In this document: positions 9,800 through 21,300 of the stretch, piece after piece
How positions within the stretch are numbered: the stretch's first letter is position 1
How the letters are laid out: every line of letters begins with the position of its first letter
Source: Pteria penguin
Lineage: Eukaryota; Mollusca; Bivalvia; Pterioida; Pteriidae
Length of the DNA: 64,000 bases
Direction: 5' to 3'
Assembly (NCBI GenBank): GCA_035048485.1
Contig: CM068587.1
Span: 51,513,501 to 51,577,500, forward strand
Notes under the pieces: model-generated
What the model was told of the DNA's origin: nothing
Seen by the model: the letters and a program-made list of their open reading frames with translations, nothing else
Databases searched by the model: none
Position numbers and translations under genes: made by a program

Positions 9800-11430
9800 A
9801 TCATCGTGTAAAGATGATCGATAAATCCAAACCATGTCCTCCGAAAATCATGAAACCAGAGGACATAGAAAATCAGTGAAAATGAAAACGAAGTAAAAAA
9901 TAACAAAGAATGTCTACTTGAAGAGCAGATGTGAATCCCTATGATGGAAGAAGATCAGGATAGTGAGCATCTCCTGCTTGCTAGCAACACCCGTCACATA
10001 TACCCAGTAAAAATAGTCAAATCGTGTAAATTCCATATATATTTATAAATGGATGTCAAAGTAGGTAACCTTCTAGTATAGAAGGTGTCAAATCTGTGTA
10101 AAATGATCGGAATCGGCTCAGTCCAGAATATCATTTAAAAGCCTAAAAATAACGAGATATCATATTGAGTAATAAGAATCTCGTAACGACCATAGAAATT
10201 CCTCAGTGACGTTGTTTGTCTAGCACATATATCACCCTGGTTGAGTAGCTTATCTGAAAGTCGCCTAGCCCTCAAAACAAAGTCATTGTAATTTGAACAT
10301 GGTCTGGAATAACGTATTAACTTAGATATGAATACGCCGTATGCGGGCGATGATGGAATGTTGCAACTTATAAAAGGAAGGTTTGTGATAGCGAAATTGA
10401 AATCGTCACGTTTGTCATAGAGTGAGGTGTTCAATTGAACATAAATGTCGAAAGACAACATAATATCTAAATACGAAGTAAAATTACTACATTGTACTTT
10501 CTTTGGTTGCTTTGACATCCAGTTCACTTGGATAGATGATGCTAAGGTAATCTGCGAATGAAGGATTATTAATTGAATGCAAGTCATCTATATATCTGTA
10601 AGTAAAATTGAAGCCAAGAGCCAATTCTTTCTTTCCTTGCGAAAGCAAAGTCTGAATGAATTTTGCTTTGTATAAGTAAAGGAATATTTCAGCCAGAAGC
10701 GGAGCACAATTTAGTGCCCATTGGAACGCCGACAATTTTTTGAAAAACCTTTCCTCCAAACACCACAAAAATGTTATCGGTAATAAAGTTCAACATCTGG
10801 ATGACATCTGTTTCAGTGTATTTATTTTTGGAATCAGAATTTTCCCTAACAAAGTAAGTTTTATCATGGCCTATAACTATAGATTTGAATTTGCGGCTTC
10901 CGTTTTTTCTAGTAAATGCATTCTGAATAATTTCCGCTAATCTGTCTTTTAATTTCTGATGAGGGATCCTTGTGTAAAGAGTTGAATAGTCAAAAGATTT
11001 GATGGAGTGAATTTTAGTAAAACTTTTTGATTTTAGATGTTCTAACAATTCTTTTGAGTTTTAAAGGATCCACATTAGATTAATTCCACTTCTGGGATAT
11101 ACTGTTTCACAATACCTAATTGATAATATTTTTGTGAGTAGCATCGATACAGATTTTGTAGAACACTTCGAGGAACTAGCGAAAAAGCGTTGTTTGTAAG
11201 GATTTTTGTGTATTTTTGGAATGCAGTAGAAATATGGAAGTTTCAAATTTAATTTCTTTTTATCAATAACAAACATACTGAGGACAGATTTATGATTCTC
11301 AGTTTCTTCCGAAACCGAAAAGTTCATAAGAGTATAAGTTGGATTTCCTACAGAATATTTTGAATTGTATTTTCTTATATTCACACGCTTCTGTCGCAAT
11401 TTACATTGTGCCTTAGACATACACGTATAT
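9800..11430 (-). pseudogene. Penelope-like reverse transcriptase, broken, with its 3' end
   Basis: The longest reverse-transcriptase copy in the window, read from about 11430 down. In order: LPYFYCIPKIHKNPYKQRF (about 11200), motif A-like FDYSTLYTRIPH (about 10985), KIVGVPMGT (about 10740), YIDDLHSINNPSFADY with the YIDD catalytic core (about 10580), then LDIMLSFDIYVQLNTSLYDK, CNIPSSPAYGVFISKLIRY and a C-terminal tail. The pieces lie in shifting frames, so several indels are present. The 3' non-coding motif lies near 9950-10000. No endonuclease domain (GIY-YIG) was found. The IP-MG and YIDD layout fits Penelope-like elements, but the assignment needs a tree. Confidence 0.8.
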
Positions 11431-11799
11431 GTGTATATCTTAGGAGTTGATGTTTTACCCAAAATACTTTAACTGTTACAAAATCCCTTTCTTCTATGAC
11501 AAATGTAAATCAACAGAACCTGTCTAAATGTTTCATCCTTCTAAATATTCGCTGAATACGTATACAAATGTGAAATGGATTCCATCTAGAACAAACTTGT
11601 TATATTTTCAATATAAAGGATGCTGAATTTTGGCTTTTCATACACTATATAATTGTTTGAAAAAATCATTTCTATTGACACTATACCCAATATTGTCCTA
11701 TTATTCCATGGACTATCAGATATTGTGTACCCTTCGGTACTTTGTTTTTTACTCATATAGCATTCTTTTTTATTATACGACTGAAAATGTAAAAAGAAA

Positions 11800-11895
11800 T
11801 GCCCCGGGTGAGGATCGAACTCACGACCTTCAGATTGCTCAAGAGACTATTTTGTGATTATGAGACTGACGCGCTACCTACTGCGCTACCGAGGC
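11800..11895 (-). tRNA. tRNA-Met(CAT) with a 23-nt intron
   Basis: Third gene of the array, cloverleaf fully paired. The intron has ACAAAATAG where most copies have ACAAGATAG. The terminator is TTTCTTTTT directly after the discriminator. The upstream unit carries the retroelement of 9800-11430, which ends about 20 bases before this unit's start block. Confidence 0.87.
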
Positions 11896-13156
11896 CTTGT
11901 GAGAAGTTTTTACACTATTACCGTTGTCGGTTCCCTTGCATTTATCAAGGTGTAATTTATATTTCTTTTTTTTCTGAACAACGAAGTTTCCGGTTTAAGC
12001 AATGTTAAGACCACATGTTACTTGACAAGAGATAACAGAAGACATCTGATCAAGTTGTATGACAAAAATCACGAATAACATGCACATAAAACTCTAATCT
12101 CATGTTAACAAATAAACAGAACGCTTACAGAATGAATATGCACTGGTGCATAATGAATTTCGTAAATAATCTTTTTGTGTGCGCCTGTCCTTCGTGATTG
12201 TTGTCCTACAGCTTTATCGGATCTCTTCAGTTTTGTCTTTTAATTCTAACTTTTTTCATTCATCTACTTACTTATTTATTTATCTATTCATTATGAAAGG
12301 TTCCTTTTCATTTCTAAGAACAGTCGACTTACTCTATCTCATAAATGTACACAAATGTAAATTCTTGCTCGTTGCATTCTGTGCATTGAAGTCATATTTT
12401 CTTTCGTGATTTACTCTTTTTGTGTGCAGAGTTTGATGCATACCATCTGTTCAACATTAAAACTTTCATCAATCCATTCTATATGTGAAATTGTGATATT
12501 TATTGATAGCAACCCTTTCTCACTTTTAATACCGCAGTATGAGATGTGTTCTGATTTTCGGCAACTGCTCTTAAATACATACTCTGTGAAGATAAAACGC
12601 CCCAGAGCATGTTTAACGTATAATCAATAATGTTAACTTCAACATATGTAGATAACTTGTATCATAATGTTGATGCACATTCTCTTTCCATTTTAGTAAA
12701 GTAGTAACATATTTTACAATAATAAATTCAAATATATTTTCTTCAAAGAACGTAGACTATAAATTTCAAATAACCCTTAAACAAAGTGTTATGATATTTG
12801 TTTTCTTTTTTGCTGATTCGTTAATGTCACTGCCGATGGGCCAGATGTTCCCAAGACTTCAGACACCAAGTTCATGATAAGTTTTAAGATTATTGATACA
12901 TCAATTGTCATAACTAATCTTTATTTACAAATTTGTACATTTATAAAAATATCTGAATCTGAAGAAAACGATTTATGTACCTATCTTTTAATTTTCTTTT
13001 TCAGAAGACATCTTCTGTCTTCATTTTCTGTACTCTATTCATCACGGCTATGGAGACTATTGTATGTATTCAATGAACTACCTTTTGGAGTATAAGATAC
13101 GCAAGAGCATATTCAGCTCATGATCGTATTTGTCTTAGACATATGTCCATATCTTA
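11896..13156. other. Array flank; no gene
   Basis: Holds CAGAAGACATCTGATCAAGT (12020 on), the CATTCATCTACTTACTTATT block and other pieces repeated in the neighbouring units. The small frames at 12179-12630 and 12874-13095 are AT-driven and recur, diverged, in other units. Confidence 0.5.
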
Positions 13157-13448
13157 GGAGTTGATGTTTTACCCTTACATACCTTGACTGTTCTAAAATT
13201 CTTTTCTTCCACGACAGATATAAATCAACCAACCCTGTGTAAATGTTTCAACCTTCTAAGTATTAGTTGAATCAGTACACATGTGAAATGTTTTCCAACT
13301 AAAATAAAATTTGTTCTTATATTCTCAATATATGTAATGCTGAATATGAACTTTTCATGCACTATGTAATTGATTCTGCACTATTGAAAATGCATTCCTA
13401 TTTCACATAACATTCTTTTTAATATACGATTGAAAATGTCAAAAGTAA

Positions 13449-13544
13449 TGCCCCGGGTGAGGATCGAACTCACGACCTTCAGATTGCTCAAGAGACTATC
13501 TTGTGATTATGAGACTGACGCGCTACCTACTGCGCTACCGAGGC
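13449..13544 (-). tRNA. tRNA-Met(CAT) with a 23-nt intron
   Basis: Fourth gene of the array; tRNA and intron identical to the 7621-7716 copy as read. TTACTTTTGAC follows the discriminator. Confidence 0.87.
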
Positions 13545-14746
13545 CTTGATAGAAGCTTTTTACACAATCATTTTTGTCGTTTCATTTACCTTTATCAAGG
13601 CGTAATTCTTTTTTTTTATCGTGAGCGACGACATTTCCTGTTTAAACAATGTTAAGACCACATATTACTTGACAAGACAAAACAGAAGACATCTGACCAA
13701 GTTGTATGACAAAAATCACCAATGAGATGCACATAAAACACTAACCTCATTTTAACAAATAAACAGAACGCTTACAGAAGAAAAAAATTTTGGTGCGTAA
13801 TGGACTTCCTAATAAATCTTTAAGTCTAACTTTTTTCATTCACTTACTTACTTAATTCTTTATAAATTCATTTATCTTATAAAATTTTCCTTTTTATTTC
13901 CAAGAACATTCGATTTACTTCTTGTCAAAATGAACACCAATTAATTTGTTGCTCTTTGCATTCTGTACATTTTGAATCCCATTTTGCTTCCTGATTTATT
14001 CCTTTTTTGTATGCATTTTGATGTATGCCATTCATCAACATTAAAGCATTCATCAATCCATTCTATATGTGAAATTTTGATATTTGTTGATAACAACTCT
14101 TTCTCACTTTTAATACCGAAGTATGATATGATTTGATTTTCGGCAAATACTCTTAAATACATACTCTGTGAAAATAAGACACCCAGAACATGTTCAAAGT
14201 ACAATTAATACTGTTAACTTCAACGTATGTTGATAACTTGTATCATAATGTTGAAGCACAATTCCTTTCCACTTTAGTAAAATAGCTACATACTTTACAA
14301 ATATATTTTGATATATATATACTTTCTTCAAAAAACGTAGACTATAAAGTTTAAATTATTTTTAAACAAAGTGTTATAATAGTTGTATTCTTTTATACTG
14401 ATTTATTGATGTCTCTGCCGGTGGCCCAGATGTTTTTAAGACTTCAGACACCAAGTGCATAGTAAGTTTAAAGATTATTGATATATCAATTTTCATCACC
14501 ACTCTTACTTTCCAAATTTGTATATTTATAAAAGTATGTAAATCTTTGGGGAAAGCCTGAATAAAAACATATATGCATGCAGTCTTTTAAATATCTTTTT
14601 CAAAAGATGTCTTTTGTCTTCTTTTTCTGTATTCTTTTCTTCACGTCTATGGGGACTATTCTATTACTTTTTAAACTCTGTTCCAAGGGAAAACATTTTA
14701 TAGCTATAGATGTTCGATAATACTAAAATGATGACACATACAATCT

Positions 14747-15218
14747 GGTGCAGTCCTAACCTTACATTCAAGCGCACTTGACAAGTGCACTTCAAGGTTA
14801 GTTTTTCGTCCTGAAAACCAGTCATACACTTTAGTCAAGTGCACTTGATATCAAGTTTACTTTAAGGTAATTCCGTCTTCAAGTTTGCTATCACGTGACA
14901 AGTTTACTTTTCACGTTTGTTGATTACAATTATCCAGTTTCGTATAACACGATAGAAATAATTGTTTTGTTATGTACAATGGCATATTTTATAGAAAAAA
15001 TTGTTTTAATAGAGAAAAAGTAAATGTACATGTATATAGTAAGTAAACTACTGTTGAAGTGCACTTGGTGTAAACTTGGAATCAAGTTTAGTACTTAACT
15101 TGGAATCAAGTTTTCTACTAAACTTGATTCCAACTTTACTCTGTTGTCGCCAAGTAAACTTGAAAAGCAGTCATAAATTTACCTTGAAGTGCACTTTATG
15201 TAAGGTCAGAACTGCACC
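14747..15218. mobile_element. Inverted-repeat element with GGTGCAG termini (472 bp)
   Basis: Left end GGTGCAGTCCTAACCTTACAT; the right end reads, inverted, GGTGCAGTTCTGACCTTACAT. Inside are many copies of AAGTGCACTT and of AATCAAGTTTA / TAAACTTGATT in both orientations, so the sequence can fold back on itself. No open frame. No clear target-site duplication was found, so the superfamily is open. A related element lies at 22773-23638. Confidence 0.8.
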
Positions 15219-15719
15219 TAACGGTATACTTATTTTTCTATCATATTTCTTTGTTAGTATCAACTTATTCTCCTTTTAAAATATACGAGATAAGATTACA
15301 ATGTTTTCACTGCTCTGGAATATTCAATGAATTACCATTTGGAGTATAGGATACGCAATAGCACCTTCAACGCATGATCGTTTTGATTTAGACATATATG
15401 TTCATATCTTAGGAGTTAGGATTGTTTATCCTAAAATAGTTTGACTGTTCTAAAATTCCTTTCTCCCGTGACAGATATAAATCAAGAAAACCTGTTCGAT
15501 TGTTTCATCCTTCTAAGTATTAGCTGAATAAGTATATATATATATATATGTGTGTGAAATGATTTCTATCTAAAATAAAATTTGTTCTTATATTCTCAAT
15601 AAAAGAATGGTGAGTATTGGTTTTTCATGCACTATATCATTGATTCAGCACTACTAAAAAATGCATTCCTATTTCACATAACATTCTTTATAATATACGA
15701 TTGAAAATGTAAAAAGCAA

Positions 15720-15815
15720 TGCCCCGGGTGAGGATCGAACTCACGACCTTCAGATTGCTCAAGAGACTATCTTGTGATTATGAGACTGACGCGCTACCTA
15801 CTGCGCTACCGAGGC
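15720..15815 (-). tRNA. tRNA-Met(CAT) with a 23-nt intron
   Basis: Fifth gene of the array, all stems intact, same intron as the 7621 copy. The terminator is TTGCTTTTTAC. Just upstream on its strand the flank again carries ACATGTAACTATACAAGA. Confidence 0.87.
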
Positions 15816-16140
15816 CTTAATATTACTTTTTACACAATTATCTTTGTCGTTTCATTTACCTTTATCAAGCGTAATTTAAAATTCTTTTTTTATCGTGAGT
15901 GACAAGATTTCTTTTTTAAACAATGCTAAGACCACATGTAACTATACAAGACAAAACAGAAGACAGCTGACCGAGCTGTATGACAAAAATCACCAAGGAC
16001 GTGCACATAAAACACTAACCTGATTTTAATAGATAAACAGAAAGCTTACAGAAAGAAAAAAGAGGAGTTACTGGCCCAATTACGTGGCAAAAGACACCAT
16101 GGAGCTATACAATACATGAATATCAATAATATACTAGCAC

Positions 16141-16645
16141 ATATAACACATTACAAAAATATTTGATTGTAGTGCAACTACGATACCGACTTAGGACGGT
16201 CATTTAATTTGACAAAAGTCAAACAAATTGCGTGGTTAACCGGCTTACGGGCCCACCTTCCCACTCACCGTAACAGCAGAACAATCAAAGGACGTACATT
16301 TAAAAATTTATAAATAATCCTCCATGTAAAGAACAAGGGTCAACAGGTATCGCATATTGAGAGGTCATAAAAAAATAAACACGTAAGGTATTGTAAAACA
16401 CATAATGATATAAAAATATATGCAACATCAACATGACAAACCGTGCTCTGTCAGTCTGAAAGCGAGCTAAAACCCTAGATCTGTAGGAGTCCCGACTAAC
16501 AGTCAGAGGGGACGAGGTTCAGGACCATGTCTCCTCTGAAAGAGGTTTGGACAAGGTCCGTCATATAGTCCTCACGGCCCTGTTAGTCAGCGTGCAACGT
16601 TCAAGTAAAAGTCTGCATAAGGCTGTAGAGGGGCCAAATACAAGA
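16141..16645 (-). repeat. Retroelement 3' end, inverted copy
   Basis: Reverse-complement counterpart of 5060-5576. The part at 16540-16645 still encodes the end of the reverse transcriptase tail (read on minus, GPLYSLMQTFT), and the rest is the 3' non-coding region. The open frame on the plus strand at 16547-16756 is a shadow of this. Confidence 0.75.
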
Positions 16646-17059
16646 CCTAGAAAGAAAAATTTATTGGTACATAATGGACTCCGTAATACATCTGTAATTC
16701 TAATTTTTTACACCAATTTATTTCTTGCTCTTTGCATTCATCTCAATGAAAATTAGAATTATAGAAAAAATATATCACATCACAAACAATGCTAATTTGA
16801 GCACGGTTGCAAAAGAGCACACCTTTTCGTCGGAAAAGAGAAGAATACTGGATAAGACGTCTCGAGACTACTTCGCCCTATGGATGCAATGACAATATTA
16901 GTAGTATTGGTAACTTAAATAGTCCTGCGTGTCAATCAGTTAACGTACTCGATTTATTCAGCAAAACCCAGAGGAGGCATTGAAGTCATGGTACAACAAT
17001 ACAACAAACATGAAATACATAATATTTCCTTTGATGCTCATTTGCAATTTATAATAAAT
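16646..17059. other. No gene seen
   Basis: AT-rich DNA with a fragment of tRNA-unit flank near 16660-16740 (TATTGGTACATAATGGACT, CTTTGCATTC). The rest is unassigned. Confidence 0.4.
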
Positions 17060-17738
17060 ATAGAGCATATATACCTTTTTATTTAGTGCACCATATGCGC
17101 ATTTCGACAACTTAGTCTCTTCAGTGATGCTCGTGGCCAAATGATTGGAATTCTCAAAATATATAAATATTTGACGAGCAGCGTTGAAACCAAAATGACC
17201 GAAAAGTAAACCAAAGAATCTATCTAAGGACAGAGCTATGCATGAGGGAGATACTCCTTAGTTTTAGAGTGATTTACTTAATTTGATGACTGAAAATTTG
17301 AAGTATATATTTCATGTCAGTACCAACGCACTGGAAACTAGACTTATGATGCCATCGGGGACTATCAGTCCACCAGCAGTGACACCGGCCTAGTGGTTAA
17401 AATAAATGTAGAACATATATACCTTTTAATGTAGTGCACCATACGCGCATTTCGACAACTTATTTCTCTTGAGTGATGCTCGTGGCCAAATGATTGGAAT
17501 TCTCAAAATATATAAATATTTGACGAACAGTTGAAACTAAATTGACCGAAAAGTGAACCAAACAATTTATTTAAGGACAGAGCTATGCATGAGGGAGATA
17601 CTCCTTAGTTTTAGAGTGATTTACTTAATTTGATGACTGAAAATTTGAAGTATATATTTCATGTCAGTACAAAAGCACTGAAAACTAGACTTATGATGAC
17701 CTCGGGACTATCAGTCCACCAGCAGTGACACCGGCCTA
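17060..17738 (+). repeat. Direct tandem duplication, two units of about 340 bp
   Basis: The units run from about 17060 to 17396 and from about 17410 to 17738. Shared blocks: CATATATACCTTTTA, GCGCATTTCGACAACTTA, TGATGCTCGTGGCCAAATGA, ACAGAGCTATGCATGAGGGA, CTATCAGTCCACCAGCAGTG and ACACCGGCCTA. Identity is high with scattered substitutions. No open frame spans a unit. The GCGCATTTCGAC block with GTGATGCTCGTGGCC resembles a sequence I associate with bivalve repeats; that is memory, not proof. Confidence 0.8.
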
Positions 17739-17775
17739 ATAAACCTTTGGGCCCTCATGACATTCGTACAAAACT

Positions 17776-19490
17776 TTATTCTATTTAACTCAGAAAATTA
17801 CACGAGCTATACGTATCGTCCATACAACGTATATATACTGATATAAACTCTGCAGAGTATAGACTAAATGGCATTATTATGGACATAACAACCGCTAGAC
17901 TGTTTTGTCCCGTCAAGTCAGATATATCTATGGAAAGATCTAATCGCCCTTTCATCAAAATTAAATTTGCAAATAAAGCCATTTATTATTTAAATTTTGG
18001 CCAAAGTTTAAATCATAACTTTGTATTAGATAAAATACCTCCATATTTCCAAAATAAAAATCCGCCATGTATTTCCTATAGCTACACACAATCATATGCA
18101 TCCAAAATTTATAATTACAAAGGGTTTCTAAAGTGCCTTTATCTTAGCAACTCTGCATGCCATCCTCAACCGTGTGCATTTTCCTCATCTAATTTTATAT
18201 ATAAATAGAATTATATAATATATAAATTTTGAGAATATCATCAACTCCTGCGAGGAATATGCTACACGATGGGCAAAAAGAGATCTGTCCTCAATACGTT
18301 TGGTATTGACACATAAATGAAATTTAGAACTTCCATATTTCTACTACATTACAAAAATGCACAAAAATCCTTACAAACAACACTTTATCGCTGGTTCTTC
18401 GAAGTGTTCCACAAAATCTGTATCGAAGCTACTCACAAAAATATTATCAGAAATTAAATCTGGCGTTCATAGGTATTGCGAAACAGTATATTCCAGAAGT
18501 GGGATTAATCTAATGTGGATCCTTAAAAATTCAAAAGAGTTTTAAGAACATCTAAAATCAAAAAGTTTTACTAAAATTCACTCCATCAAGTCTTTTGAAT
18601 TTTCGACTCTTTACACAAGGATCCCTCATCAGAAATTAAAAGACAGATTAGCGGAAATTATTCAAAATGCATTTACTAGTAAAACGGAAGCCGCAAATTC
18701 AAATATATCGTTATAGGCAATGATAAAACTTACTTTGTTAGGGAAAATTCTGATTCCAAAAATAAATATACTGAAACAGATGCCATCCAGATGTTGAACT
18801 TTCTTATCAATAACGTTTTTGTGGTGTTTGGAGGAAAGGTTTTTCAACAAATTATCGCCATTTCAATGGCTTCCGGCTGTCATATTCCTTTACTCACACA
18901 AAGCTGCAATCAGTCAGTCTTTGCTTTCGAAAGGTAAGAAAAGAATTGGTTCTTGGCTTCAATTTTACTTACAGATATATATAGATGACTTGCTTTTCAA
19001 TAATAATCCTTTATTCGCAGATTACCTTAGCATCATCTATCCAAGTGAACTGTAGGTCAAAGAATCCACAGAAAGTAGTCATTCTACTAGTACTTAGATA
19101 TAGTGTTGTCTTTCGACATTAACGGTCAATTGAACATCTCACTCTATGACGAACGTGACGATTTCGATTTCGCTATCACAAACTTATCCTTTCATGAGTA
19201 GCAACAGATTTGACACCTTCTATACTAGAAGGTTACCTACTTTGACTTCTCCATATATAAATAAATATGGAATTTACACGATTTGACTCTTTTACTGGGT
19301 ATATGTGACGGGTGTTGCCAGCAAGCAAGAGATGCTCACTCTCCCCGAGCACCTGATCTTACTCCATCATAGGGGTTCACATATGCTCTGAAACTAGACA
19401 TTTTTCGTTATTTTCTACTTGGTTTTCATTTTCACTTATTTTGTATGTCCTCTGGTTTCAGGATTTTCGGACATGGTTTGGATTAGCCGC
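17776..19490 (+). pseudogene. Nearly full-length but decayed retroelement
   Basis: The first frame, 17879-18208, encodes an N-terminal region with NHNFVLDKIPPYFQNK, PPCISYSYTQSYASKIYNYK and a CHPQPC segment, which I take to be the region ahead of the reverse transcriptase. The palm follows in pieces: KMHKNPYKQHFIAGSSK (about 18355), CETVYSRSGINLMWILKN, STLYTRIPHQKLKDRLAEII (about 18605), FGGKVFQQII where the usual PMGT is destroyed, and YIDDLLFNNNPLFADY (about 18980). The 3' motif lies at 19310-19375. Several frameshifts and the lost PMGT box make it inactive. It lies opposite in orientation to the related copy at 9800-11430. Confidence 0.78.
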
Positions 19491-19744
19491 AAGTAGTGGC
19501 CCTAAATGAATGATAGGGTTCTACGCATTTCGGCATCAAATGGAGCAAATATTTAATATATATAAACATAAAGCAAACGATCGGCAACGTTAACTTACCC
19601 CCGATCTGAAGGCTCTACACACATTTTTTCCCAACCTGTTTCAAATTTGCCGGTTTCTGTGTCAGCCATTCGGTCTCGCGAGATCTCGTTAACAGAAACC
19701 TCGCAAAAAGAGGCGGAGCTGACGAAAATCACGTGGTCATGGGT

Positions 19745-19904
19745 GCGTGGTCATTGTTATTTTTATATCATTTCTCTGTTTACATTTTATTTATCGGCTA
19801 GTTACCGCATTCTGTTCATTTCAGTTTAGTTTTCGTCTTCATAAATAACTAGCCGATGAATAAAATGTAAACAGAGAAATGACATAAAAATAACAATGAC
19901 CACG
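19745..19904. repeat. Hairpin-forming inverted repeat
   Basis: Arms of about 58 bp (19745-19802 and 19847-19904) are almost perfect reverse complements: GTGGTCATTGTTATTTTTAT ... TTATCGGCTAGTTA against TAACTAGCCGAT ... AACAATGACCAC. The loop is about 44 bases. Confidence 0.8.
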
Positions 19905-20762
19905 TGTTTTTGGTTTGATGAAACATTCGGCCTGGTCTTGTTGATTTGTATTAGTCATAGAGAAAAGGAATTTTAGAACAGTCTAAGTATTTTAGGGTAA
20001 AAATCAACTCCTATGATTTGAACATATATATCTAAGACAAAAACGATCGTGAGTTGAACATGCTCTTGCGTATGTTATACTCCAAATAGTAATTCCTTGG
20101 ATTGTCCCGACTAGTAAAACATTGTAATTATATCTCGTTATTTGAAAAGGAAAATACGTTGATACTAACAAAGAAATATAATAGGAAAATAACGATATGT
20201 ATCATCATTTTACATTCATTTGCTGAATGTTTCAATGTTGATTGACTGCCATACATCAAAGTGTATACACCAAAAGTGTAAATCAGAAAAGAAAATGGGA
20301 TTCAGAATGTACAGAATGCAAAGAGCAAAGAAATAATTGGTGTACATTTTGACATGGGGTAAATCGATTGTTCTTATCAAAGGAAATAAAAGGAAAATTT
20401 CAAAACTAAAAAACGAAGAAGTACCGAAAGGTAAACCATATCTCATGGTCCATGGAATAAAGGGGACAATATCGTGTTTAGTGTCATATTCAGACGAATG
20501 CGAACCCCAATAATATCGAGGTGAGGCGTAAGCTGCCCCTGGTTGCATGCAACACCCGTCGCAAAAGTCCTGCAACAAACTTTTAAGTAGAGGAGGTAAA
20601 TACATAAATATACACGCATGAACATACCAAGAAAACAGGAACACGGAGTCAAATTTTCAGATTCAAGGCAAGAAATGCTGCCTGCCTAAAAAGAAATATA
20701 AAGTACACTTTGATAAAGGAGAATGAAATGACAAAGATATTTGTGTAAAAGCTTTTATCAAG
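19905..20762 (+). repeat. Inverted copy of the tRNA-array flank
   Basis: Blocks of the array appear here in reverse complement: AAAATCAACTCCTATGATTT (near 20000), GACTGCCATACATCAAAGTG and GGATTCAGAATGTACAGAAT (20240-20310). At 20505-20570 there is a reversed, diverged retroelement 3' motif (GCAACACCCGTC). The frame at 20216-20644 is composed of these pieces and is not a gene. Confidence 0.6.
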
Positions 20763-20855
20763 TCCTCGGTAGCGCAGTAGGTAGCGTGTCAATCTCATAA
20801 TCACAAGATAGTCTGAGCAATCTGAAGGTCGTGAGTTCGATCCTCACCTGGGGCA
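20763..20855 (+). pseudogene. tRNA-Met pseudogene with shortened intron
   Basis: The only plus-strand copy. The first acceptor base is T instead of G and mismatches position 72, the D stem has a C-to-T change, and position 30 in the anticodon stem is A, opposite C. The intron is 20 nt through loss of three bases, but its TGAGCA end is kept. The CTCATAA anticodon loop is intact. Downstream CTCTTTT could still terminate. Probably inactive. Confidence 0.75.
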
Positions 20856-21000
20856 TTACTCTTTTAACATTTTCAATCGTATATCATAAAGAATGTTATG
20901 TGAAATAGGAATGCATTTTTCAGTAGTGCGTAGAATGGATTGATGAATGTTCTAATGTTGAATTAATGGCATACATCAAAATGTATACACCCAAATTGTC

Positions 21001-21300
21001 TCCTTGAGAAACTGTTTCCTTGTTCTCTATATGGAGGATAATTTATAAATTTTTAAATGTGTGGCCTTTAATTGTGCTGCTTTTGCGGTGAGGGGGAGAG
21101 GTGGTCGCCCGTAAATCGGTTAATCACATCAATTGAGTGACGTTTGTTACTTTGAACGTCCTAAGTCGGTATCGTAACCGCAGCACAATCGAATATTTTT
21201 GTAATGTTGCTCCGCGTATATTTATGCTATTGTCATTTTTTGTGTGCAGGTCCTGAGTGAGTTGTGTCATACAGCTTTGTCAGATGTCTTCTGTTTTCTC
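21001..21300 (+). repeat. Retroelement 3' end plus CTGACAAAGCTGTATG repeat
   Basis: The stretch 21001-21210 matches the 3' end at 5400-5576 (ATATGGAGGATAATTTATAA, CCTAAGTCGGTATCGTAA). From 21240 on, the reversed form of the CAGAAGACATCTGACCAAGC block follows. The same combination occurs at 31886-32040, so the two blocks are parts of one element. Confidence 0.65.

Larger units (their letters stand above)
6961..16060 (-). repeat. Tandem array of five tRNA-Met-bearing units
   Basis: Five units in one orientation share the start block TAGGAGTTGATGTTTTACCC (near 6961, 9357, 11441, 13153 and 15409), then ATCAACAAAACCTGTCTAAA, GAAATGGATTCCATCT, GCTTTTCATGCACTATAT and AATACGATTGAAAATGT just before the tRNA, and a shared 5' flank (GAAGTTTTTACACAATTAT, ACATGTAACTTGACAAGA) after it. 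Steps between starts are 2396, 2084, 1712 and 2256 bases. The differences come from insertions: a SINE in the first unit, a retroelement in the second and an inverted-repeat element after the fourth tRNA. Many short AT-rich frames in the flanks repeat unit by unit and are not genes. Confidence 0.8.

Noticed and set aside
20216..20644. 142-codon minus-strand frame
   Set aside because: It is composed of inverted tRNA-array flank and a retroelement 3' motif, both non-coding in their other copies.
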